Shown piece after piece: positions 5,564 through 11,417 of a stretch of DNA of 11,417 nt (positions are counted from its first letter, which is position 1; each line of letters starts with the position of its first letter). Position numbers and translations under genes: made by a program. The notes under the pieces were generated by a model. The model had not been told where the DNA came from, made no database searches, and saw only the letters and a program-made list of their open reading frames with translations. Source of the DNA: JAQYVZ01 sp035269105 (GTDB taxonomy: Bacteria > Desulfobacterota > Desulfuromonadia > Desulfuromonadales > BM103); assembly GCA_035269105.1 (NCBI GenBank), contig DATFJP010000228.1, positions 1 through 11,417 of the forward strand. The letters are read 5' to 3'.

Positions 5564-8500
5564 ATGCATCACGCTGATTTCGTCCATTTGCACGTTCATT
5601 CCCAGTACAGTCTGCTCGATGGTGCCATCCGCATCAGCGACCTGGTGGAACGGGCCAGGGAGTACCGGATGCCGGCCCTGGCCATTACCGATCACGGCAA
5701 CATGTTCGGTGCGGTTGAATTCTACGCCAAGGCGCATGCGGCGGGGATCAAACCGATCATCGGCTGCGAAGTGTATGTCGCCCCCGGCTCGCGGCACGAA
5801 AAGGCCGGAGCCACCAGTTCGGGAGATGCTTCCGGCCACCTGATTCTGCTCTGCAAGAACAAGACAGGCTATCGCAACCTCTGTCGTCTGGTTTCCAGGG
5901 CCTACCAGGAAGGCTTTTATTACAAGCCCCGCATCGACTGGGAAATACTCGAGGCGAACAACGAGGGGCTGATCGCCCTGACTTCCTGCCTTGGCGGTGA
6001 GATTCCCACGCTGATCAGCCGCGGCCGGCATGATCAGGCGCGCCTCAGGCTGCAGGAGATGTCGCGGGTTTTCGACCGGGAACGGCTCTTTTTGGAACTG
6101 CAGGAGAATTTTCTTGCCGAGCAGGAGGTGGTCAACCAGGGCCTCAAGGCGTTCGGCAAGGAACTCGGCCTGCCTTTGGTGGCCACCAACGACTGCCACT
6201 ACCTGAGCCGGCAGGACGCCTACGCCCATGAGGTTCTGCTCTGCATCCAGACCGGCAAGACCATGGACGATCCGAACCGCATGCGATTCGCCAATGAAGA
6301 GTTTTATGTCAAGACGCCCGAGGAGATGGCCGAGCTTTTCAAAGACACTCCGGAAGCCATCAGCAATACCCTGGCGATAGCCGAACGCTGCAATCTGGAA
6401 CTGGAGGTCGATACCGACAGTTACCAGTTTCCGACCTATGCCGTCCCCGAGGGCCAGACCCTGGCGCAGATTCTCCGCCAGGATGCCGCCCGGGGGCTGG
6501 AGGAGCGCCTGCCGGAAATCCGCAAACATGATCCTGACTTCAGTGATGAAGACCTGGCCGTTTACCGGGCCCGTCTCGACGAAGAGCTGGAGATCATCAT
6601 TCAAATGGGCTTTCCAGGGTATTTCCTGATCGTCGCCGATTTCATCAACTGGGCCAAGGACCATGATATCCCGGTCGGCCCGGGCCGCGGCAGCGCCGCC
6701 GGCAGTCTGGTCGCCTATGCCCTCAAGATCACCGATATCGACCCGCTTCCCTATAACCTTCTGTTTGAACGTTTTCTGAATCCCGAGCGGGTTTCCATGC
6801 CGGACATCGACGTCGATTTCTGCATTCGCGGTCGTGAAGAAGTCATCAATTACGTCCGCGAGAGGTACGGCAGGGATAATGTCGCCCAGATCATTACTTT
6901 CGGATCGATGCTGGCCCGGGCCGTGGTGCGTGACGTCGGCCGGGCCATGGGCATGGCTTACGGTGAAGTCGACAAGATCGCCAAGCTGATACCCAATCCG
7001 GTCGGCAAAAAAGTCAAACTCAAGGACGCTCTCAAACAGGAACCCCGGCTGCGTGAACTCCTGGAAAACGACGGCAGGGTCAAGAAGCTTTTCGAGGTCG
7101 CTCTCGCCCTGGAGGGCTTGACCCGACACGCCTCGACGCATGCCGCCGGAGTGGTGGTCACCCCGGGCCCCCTGACCGATTATCTGCCGCTCTACGTCGA
7201 CCCCAAGTCACAGGGCCAGGTGACCCAGTTCGACATGGGCTACGTTGAAAAGATCGGCCTGGTCAAGTTCGATTTTCTCGGCTTGAAGACCCTGACCGTG
7301 ATCGACAATGCCGTCCGCCTGATCCGTGAAGGGCGCAATGTCGATTTTGACCCGACCCTGATTCCCGATGACGACGAAAAGAGCTTTCAGCTGCTCAGCC
7401 GGGGGGAGACGACCGGGGTCTTCCAGCTGGAATCATCCGGGATGAAGGAATACCTGATCAAGTTGCAGCCCTCATGTTTCGAGGACCTGATCGCCATGGT
7501 CGCTCTCTACCGCCCCGGTCCGCTTGGTTCGGGCATGGTGGACTCATTTATCAAGCGCAAGCACGGCCAGGAAAAATTCGGCTACGCTTTCGATCAACTG
7601 GAGCCGATCCTCAAAGATACCTACGGTGTTATCGTCTACCAGGAACAGGTCATGCAGATATCCCAGGTCCTGGCCGGCTATACCCTGGGCGGTGCGGACC
7701 TGCTGCGGCGGGCGATGGGCAAAAAGAAGCCGGAGGAGATGGCCAAACAGAAGAAAATCTTCCTCGAAGGCGCCAAAAACAACAAGCTGGACCCGAAGAA
7801 GGCCGAAGGGGTCTTTGAGCAGATGGAAAAGTTCGCTGAATACGGCTTCAACAAGTCGCACTCGGCGGCCTATGCTTTCATCGCCTATCAGACGGCTTAC
7901 CTGAAGGCTCATTATCCTGTGGAATTCATGACGGCCCTGCTGACCGAGGATATGGAAAATACCGACAAGGTCATTAAAAATATCAACGAAATCCGCAATA
8001 TGGGAATCGCCATCCTGCCTCCCGACATCAACGGTTCCTGCCGCGATTTTACGGTGGACCAGGACAGCATCCGCTTCGGCCTGGGGGCGGTCAAAGGGGT
8101 CGGCGGCGGCGCCGTCGAAGCGATTGTCGAAGGACGGTCGGCAGGGGAGTTCAAGTCGCTTCAGGACTTCTGTGAAAAAGTCGACCTGCGGCGGGTCAAC
8201 AAACGCGTGGTCGAGGCTCTGATCAAGTGCGGTGCCTTCGATTCCCTTGGCGGCAAGCGCGCCCAGTTCATGGCGGTTTACGAGGATGCCATGGATGCCG
8301 GACAAAAACTCCAGCGCGAACGGGAACTCGGCCAGGAATCGCTGTTCGGCAGCGAACAGATCGTCCGGCAGAAAAACGGCAACGGCTACGGGCGGCTGCC
8401 CGAGATCGACGAGTGGGCCGAAAATCTGCTTTTGACCAATGAAAAGGAAGCCCTCGGTTTTTATATTACCGGTCATCCGCTGGCCAGGCACAGCGCTGCC

Positions 8501-9052
8501 ATCAAGCGCTTCGCCTCCTGCGATACGGCCGGTCTGAGTGAGCGCACGGACAAGGAAGAAGTGACCTTGTGCGGCATCATCAACAATCTGAAGATGCTGA
8601 CCACAAAAAAGGGCGACCGCATGGCCTTCGCGACCCTTGAGGACCTGAACGGCTTTGCCGAACTGGTGGTTTTCCCGGAAGCTTATACCCAGGCAGCTGA
8701 CCTGCTGGGCAGCGAAGAGGCCCTGCTGGTGAGGGGAACCGTGGACGTCGGCGAGGATAACAATAAAATCCTGGTCAACGAAATCCTTTCCCTGAAGGAC
8801 GTCAAGGAAAGGTTGACGCGGATCGTCCACTTCAGGCTGACCACCCCCGGTCTCGATGACCGCCAGCTCCATTCGCTGAAGGAGATCATCTCGCGTTATC
8901 GAGGCGAATGCGAAGGTCAGATCCACCTGGTGATTCCCAATCGGAGCGAGACGGTGGTTCGCCTTCCGGAAAGCCTGAAAATCCAGGCCTGCGACGAAAT
9001 GATGGATGACGTTGAAAAACTGTTCGGGTATAATGTGGTTACTTTCGAGTGA
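5564..9052 (+). CDS. dnaE: DNA polymerase III subunit alpha
   Basis: This is the replicative polymerase catalytic subunit, complete at 1162 residues (E. coli 1160). The N-terminal PHP domain (about 5-275) keeps all nine metal ligands: His10, His12, Asp19, His44, Glu69, His92, Cys142, Asp210 and His212. This suggests a Mn/Zn-dependent proofreading site, lost in E. coli. The polymerase core has GPGRGSAAGSLVAY (372-385) and the catalytic aspartates Asp414 and Asp416 in PDIDVDF, and Asp570 in VKFDFLGLKTL. A beta-clamp-binding pentapeptide QESLF lies at 924-928, matching the place of the E. coli motif. An OB fold follows at about 999-1075, then a tau-binding-type C-terminal domain. The Shine-Dalgarno is weak (GAGA about 8 nt before ATG). 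It lies between maf and accA, and the dnaE-accA order is widely conserved in proteobacteria. Confidence 0.98.
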   Translation: MHHADFVHLHVHSQYSLLDGAIRISDLVERAREYRMPALAITDHGNMFGAVEFYAKAHAAGIKPIIGCEVYVAPGSRHEKAGATSSGDASGHLILLCKNKTGYRNLCRLVSRAYQEGFYYKPRIDWEILEANNEGLIALTSCLGGEIPTLISRGRHDQARLRLQEMSRVFDRERLFLELQENFLAEQEVVNQGLKAFGKELGLPLVATNDCHYLSRQDAYAHEVLLCIQTGKTMDDPNRMRFANEEFYVKTPEEMAELFKDTPEAISNTLAIAERCNLELEVDTDSYQFPTYAVPEGQTLAQILRQDAARGLEERLPEIRKHDPDFSDEDLAVYRARLDEELEIIIQMGFPGYFLIVADFINWAKDHDIPVGPGRGSAAGSLVAYALKITDIDPLPYNLLFERFLNPERVSMPDIDVDFCIRGREEVINYVRERYGRDNVAQIITFGSMLARAVVRDVGRAMGMAYGEVDKIAKLIPNPVGKKVKLKDALKQEPRLRELLENDGRVKKLFEVALALEGLTRHASTHAAGVVVTPGPLTDYLPLYVDPKSQGQVTQFDMGYVEKIGLVKFDFLGLKTLTVIDNAVRLIREGRNVDFDPTLIPDDDEKSFQLLSRGETTGVFQLESSGMKEYLIKLQPSCFEDLIAMVALYRPGPLGSGMVDSFIKRKHGQEKFGYAFDQLEPILKDTYGVIVYQEQVMQISQVLAGYTLGGADLLRRAMGKKKPEEMAKQKKIFLEGAKNNKLDPKKAEGVFEQMEKFAEYGFNKSHSAAYAFIAYQTAYLKAHYPVEFMTALLTEDMENTDKVIKNINEIRNMGIAILPPDINGSCRDFTVDQDSIRFGLGAVKGVGGGAVEAIVEGRSAGEFKSLQDFCEKVDLRRVNKRVVEALIKCGAFDSLGGKRAQFMAVYEDAMDAGQKLQRERELGQESLFGSEQIVRQKNGNGYGRLPEIDEWAENLLLTNEKEALGFYITGHPLARHSAAIKRFASCDTAGLSERTDKEEVTLCGIINNLKMLTTKKGDRMAFATLEDLNGFAELVVFPEAYTQAADLLGSEEALLVRGTVDVGEDNNKILVNEILSLKDVKERLTRIVHFRLTTPGLDDRQLHSLKEIISRYRGECEGQIHLVIPNRSETVVRLPESLKIQACDEMMDDVEKLFGYNVVTFE
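9006..9034 (+). promoter_or_regulatory. Putative accA promoter inside dnaE
   Basis: ATGACG (9006-9011), a 17-nt spacer and a perfect TATAAT (9029-9034) lie in the last codons of dnaE, giving a leader of about 58 nt to the accA ATG at 9099. A promoter within dnaE for accA would let fatty-acid synthesis be expressed apart from polymerase. This is a sequence match only. Confidence 0.42.
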
Positions 9053-9098
9053 TTCTGCTGCACTGCAGCGTCCCTGATACGGAAAAAGGGAGAATTTG

Positions 9099-10052
9099 AT
9101 GCAAGTCCATCTTGATTTTGAAAAGCCGCTGGTTGAACTGGAACAAAAAATCAGAGAACTGCGCGATTATTCATCGGGAACCGTTGATTTTTCGTCAGAA
9201 ATCAAAAAGCTTGAAAAAAAAGCCAGCAAACTGCGGGAAGAGATTTTTTCCAATCTGAACCGTTGGCAGCGGACCCAACTGGCCCGCCATCAGAATCGCC
9301 CCTACACTCTCGATTACATACAGAACATGTTCACCGACTGGTTCGAAGTGCATGGAGACCGCAATTTTCGCGATGATCCCGCCCTGGTGTGCGGTTTTGC
9401 CCGGCTCGAAGGGCAGCCCTGTGCCGTCATCGGTCATCAAAAAGGTCGGGATACCAAGGAGAAAGTCTATCGCAACTTCGGTATGCCCCATCCGGAAGGG
9501 TATCGCAAGGCGCTGCGCGTCATGAAGATGGCTGAACAATTCAAATTACCGATTTTCACCTTTGTTGATACTCCCGGCGCCTTTCCCGGCATCGGTGCCG
9601 AAGAACGGGGCCAGGCGGAAGCCATCGCGCGCAATCTGCGCGAAATGGCCGCCCTGACCGTCCCGCTGATTGTCACGATTACCGGCGAGGGGGGCTCCGG
9701 TGGTGCTTTGGCGATTGCCGTCGGCAACAGGGTTTTAATGCTGCAGTATTCGGTCTACGCTGTCATATCCCCGGAAGGCTGTGCCGCTATCCTCTGGGGC
9801 GACGGGACTTTGGGGCCCCAGGCTGCCGAGGCTCTCAAATTGACGGCCGCCGATATTGACGAGCTGGGGTGTGTGATTGACGGCGTCGTCCCGGAGCCGG
9901 AAGGCGGCGCCCACAGGGATCCGGCATTCGCAGCCGAAAACCTCAAGCAGCATCTGCTCGACCATTTGGCCGAGCTGAAAAAACTCTCCCCTGAAGAACT
10001 GGTTGAGCAGCGCTACCAGAAATTCCGTGCCATGACGGAGGTCAGCGAATAA
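9099..10052 (+). CDS. accA: Acetyl-CoA carboxylase carboxyltransferase subunit alpha
   Basis: With AccD this forms the carboxyltransferase that moves CO2 from carboxybiotin on AccB to acetyl-CoA, giving malonyl-CoA, the committed step of fatty-acid synthesis (cytosol). The 317-residue protein has the usual length (E. coli 319). The N-terminal helical segment (about 5-55) is rich in Lys and Glu. HGDRNFRDDPALV begins at His85. The crotonase-like core carries FVDTPGAFPG and GEGGSGGALA (196-204), whose glycine backbone builds the oxyanion hole, then YSVYAVISPEGCAAILW. I use ATG 9099, 6 nt after AGGGAG (9087-9092); a TTG one codon earlier is also in frame. It lies 46 bp after dnaE, likely in the same transcript and possibly with its own promoter too. 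A strong terminator follows. Confidence 0.96.
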   Translation: MQVHLDFEKPLVELEQKIRELRDYSSGTVDFSSEIKKLEKKASKLREEIFSNLNRWQRTQLARHQNRPYTLDYIQNMFTDWFEVHGDRNFRDDPALVCGFARLEGQPCAVIGHQKGRDTKEKVYRNFGMPHPEGYRKALRVMKMAEQFKLPIFTFVDTPGAFPGIGAEERGQAEAIARNLREMAALTVPLIVTITGEGGSGGALAIAVGNRVLMLQYSVYAVISPEGCAAILWGDGTLGPQAAEALKLTAADIDELGCVIDGVVPEPEGGAHRDPAFAAENLKQHLLDHLAELKKLSPEELVEQRYQKFRAMTEVSE

Positions 10053-10083
10053 ATGGCCCCTGCCGGTTGTTCGGAACATGAAT

Positions 10084-10113
10084 CCCTCTCCCATTGCCGG
10101 GGGAGGGTTTTTT
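10084..10113 (+). terminator. Intrinsic terminator after accA
   Basis: CCCTCTCCC (10084-10092) pairs with GGGGGAGGG (10099-10107) as a 9-bp stem with one G-U pair and a 6-nt loop. It is followed directly by six T (10108-10113). It ends 28 nt before the ATG of the kinase gene, leaving no room for a full promoter between them. Confidence 0.85.
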
Positions 10114-10141
10114 CATAGGAGAAATATCAAGGTGGCCGGAA

Positions 10142-11119
10142 ATGACAGGGGATAGCCGCCCGGTTGTCGGCCTTGGCCAATGTTCGCTGGATATTCTCGG
10201 CATCCTGCGGGACTATCCCGACCGGGACCAGAAGGCCGAACTGCAGGACATTCTGATGCAGGGCGGCGGGCCCGCAGCAACCGCCCTGGTTGCGCTCGCC
10301 CGGCTCGGTGTCGATACGGCCTTCGTCGGCCGCACTGGTGGCGATGACCACGGTACCAGAATTCGTAACGGACTGCTGGCAGAGGGCGTCGATTGCAGCG
10401 ATCTGCTGGTGGATTCGGCAGGCAGCAGCCAGGTGGCGTTCATCGTCGTTGACATGGAGGCCCATCGCAACATCTTCTGGCACCGGGGTTCGGCTGCAGC
10501 TCTGACTGCCGCTGAAGTCGATCCTCGACGCATCGCCATGGCCGCGATTCTCCATCTCGACGGTTTGCAGCTTGAAGCCTCCCTGGCCGCTGCCGAGATC
10601 GCCAGAGGGCAGGGCATCCCGACGGTGCTCGACGGCGGTTCCTGGCGGGAGGGCACCGTTCGCCTGCTGCCCCTGATCGATCATCTGGTCGTCAGCGAAA
10701 AATTCGCCCGGCAGGCAGGCGGCGACAACCTGCCCGATGCACTCCGCAGGCTCAGCACTTACGGTGCCCGCGCTGTGACTGTCACCATGGGCAAGGAAGG
10801 CAGCTTGACCATGACCGGCGGCGCTGTTTACAAGATGCCGGCCTTTGTCGTCCGGGCTGTCGACACCACCGGCTGCGGCGATGTTTTTCACGGTGGATAT
10901 ATCTATGGTTTGCTCAGAGCCTGGGATATCCCGCAAGTCGTTCGGTTTGCCGCTGCCTGCGCCGCATTGAAAACCCGGGCTCTGGGCGGACGTACCGCCA
11001 TTCCATTTCTCTCTGAAGTTCTGGATCTGCTGGATTCGCAGAACCAGGTACAGCCTGAACTCCTTGAAGACGGAATGATCAGGGATCTGACTTTTCAGAA
11101 TTCAGGCCAAGGGTTATAA
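10142..11119 (+). CDS. PfkB-family carbohydrate/nucleoside kinase
   Basis: This 325-residue protein fits the ribokinase/PfkB superfamily, which uses ATP to phosphorylate a sugar or nucleoside hydroxyl. Seen here are the substrate-binding N-terminus (GLGQCSLDI, with Asp17), the GGGPAATALVALARLG stretch at 41-56 (PfkB signature 1 region), the FVGRTGGDDHG segment, and DTTGCGDVFHGGY (241-253). The last is signature 2, with an anion hole and the catalytic base Asp247; Cys245 replaces the common Ala. The substrate cannot be told from sequence. ATG 10142 is the first plausible start in frame; a GGTGG at 10131-10135 is a poor Shine-Dalgarno, while the better AGGAGA (10117-10122) is 19 nt away and instead suits a GTG (10132) that opens an out-of-frame 7-codon ORF. 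It lies just after a terminator and 31 bp before rlpA. Confidence 0.88.
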   Translation: MTGDSRPVVGLGQCSLDILGILRDYPDRDQKAELQDILMQGGGPAATALVALARLGVDTAFVGRTGGDDHGTRIRNGLLAEGVDCSDLLVDSAGSSQVAFIVVDMEAHRNIFWHRGSAAALTAAEVDPRRIAMAAILHLDGLQLEASLAAAEIARGQGIPTVLDGGSWREGTVRLLPLIDHLVVSEKFARQAGGDNLPDALRRLSTYGARAVTVTMGKEGSLTMTGGAVYKMPAFVVRAVDTTGCGDVFHGGYIYGLLRAWDIPQVVRFAAACAALKTRALGGRTAIPFLSEVLDLLDSQNQVQPELLEDGMIRDLTFQNSGQGL

Positions 11120-11120
11120 T
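11092..11120 (+). promoter_or_regulatory. Putative rlpA promoter overlapping the kinase stop codon
   Basis: TTTTCA (11092-11097), a 17-nt spacer and a perfect TATAAT (11115-11120) point to rlpA. The TAA stop of the kinase gene (11117-11119) lies inside the -10 box. The +1 would be near 11127, some 24 nt before the rlpA ATG. Confidence 0.48.
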
Positions 11121-11150
11121 GGCCGCATTGGGTTTCCGAGGATTAAGGCC

Positions 11151-11417
11151 ATGAGAAGCTTTATCTATTCGCTGCTGTTGTGCCTGGTTGTGCTTGCCGC
11201 CTGCAGCAAGCCGGCCTATAAGGTCGAAGTGATCAAAACTCCCGGCCTGAAGGGGACCCAGCAGCCCTACAAGGTCAACGGGGAGCGTTACGACCCCCTG
11301 TTCTCCGCCGACGGCTTTACCGAGAAGGGCATCGCCAGTTGGTACGGCAGGGATTTCCACGGTCGCAAGACCAGCAACGGCGAAATTTACAACATGCATG
11401 CCATGACCGCAGCTCAC
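11151..11417 (+). CDS. rlpA: RlpA septal-ring lytic transglycosylase lipoprotein (partial)
   Basis: Only the first 89 codons are present; the gene runs off the right edge. The product begins with a lipoprotein signal peptide: basic MRS, a hydrophobic stretch, then lipobox LAAC with Cys18 as the lipidated residue. Ser19 at +2 predicts the outer membrane. A short linker leads into the double-psi beta-barrel: GIASWYGRDFHGRKTSNGE, then YNMHAMTAAH. RlpA family members cut peptidoglycan strands lacking stem peptides at the septum; a SPOR domain is usual at the C-terminus but lies outside the window. Glu78 and His89 occupy catalytic-type positions, while Asn81 stands where P. aeruginosa RlpA has Asp. 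The start has GAGGA (11138-11142) 8 nt upstream. Confidence 0.93.
   Translation, partial: MRSFIYSLLLCLVVLAACSKPAYKVEVIKTPGLKGTQQPYKVNGERYDPLFSADGFTEKGIASWYGRDFHGRKTSNGEIYNMHAMTAAH

Noticed and set aside
4769..7141. 790-codon minus-strand open frame antisense to maf and the first half of dnaE
   Set aside because: It lacks recognisable motifs, and the opposite strand holds well-conserved Maf and DnaE. Long antisense frames are a known by-product of GC-biased codon use.
7544..8926. 460-codon minus-strand open frame antisense to dnaE
   Set aside because: Same reason: it mirrors the dnaE coding pattern, with repetitive hydrophobic and acidic composition and no motif.
10127..10936. 269-codon minus-strand open frame antisense to the kinase gene
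   Set aside because: The plus strand carries a clear PfkB protein with both signatures; the antisense frame shows no family resemblance.
1..11417. CRISPR arrays, tRNA or rRNA genes, insertion sequences, toxin-antitoxin or phage genes
   Set aside because: No spaced direct repeats, cloverleaf folds, transposase motifs or phage-type proteins were seen on either strand.

Overview
The window looks like chromosomal DNA from a Gram-negative proteobacterium of the Desulfuromonadia/Geobacter type. This rests on moderately high GC, Gram-negative-type products (RlpA outer-membrane lipoprotein, YceF-type Maf, split AccA), the dnaE-accA gene pair, a PHP domain in DnaE with an intact metal site, and a DUF2917 gene. 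The lineage is inferred from content and was not tested by a search.

Left part (1-4264), regulatory and accessory genes. Positions 1-366 hold no convincing gene but contain a GC-rich palindromic repeat unit (134-186). Then comes a divergent pair: a small DUF2917 protein on the minus strand (367-624) and a LysR-type regulator on the plus strand (742-1713). Their 117-bp spacer holds a perfect 9+9 bp inverted repeat whose two arms carry the -10 boxes of two overlapping, face-to-face promoters. A minus-strand two-motif CDGSH iron-sulfur protein follows (1784-2026); its second motif has Cys where the His ligand normally sits. It is divergent from guaC, GMP reductase (2165-3202). guaC is followed by an HTH/WYL transcriptional regulator (3254-4264).

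Middle part (4265-10113), mostly housekeeping. An unrecognised small acidic protein (4401-4748) precedes a collinear run: maf/yceF (7-methyl-GTP pyrophosphatase type), dnaE (replicative DNA polymerase III alpha subunit, complete) and accA (acetyl-CoA carboxylase carboxyltransferase alpha). accA may also have its own promoter inside the 3' end of dnaE. A strong intrinsic terminator closes accA.

Right part (10114-11417). A PfkB-family sugar/nucleoside kinase (10142-11119) starts only 28 nt after the terminator. It is followed by rlpA, a septal-ring lytic transglycosylase lipoprotein cut by the window edge; the TATAAT box proposed for rlpA contains the stop codon of the kinase gene.

The genes do not form one obvious new system. 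Most are conserved core functions (replication, fatty-acid synthesis, nucleotide salvage and sanitation, cell-wall processing). The least ordinary parts are the LysR/DUF2917 switch, the His-to-Cys CDGSH protein, the orphan acidic protein and several symmetric or hairpin elements at promoters and start sites.
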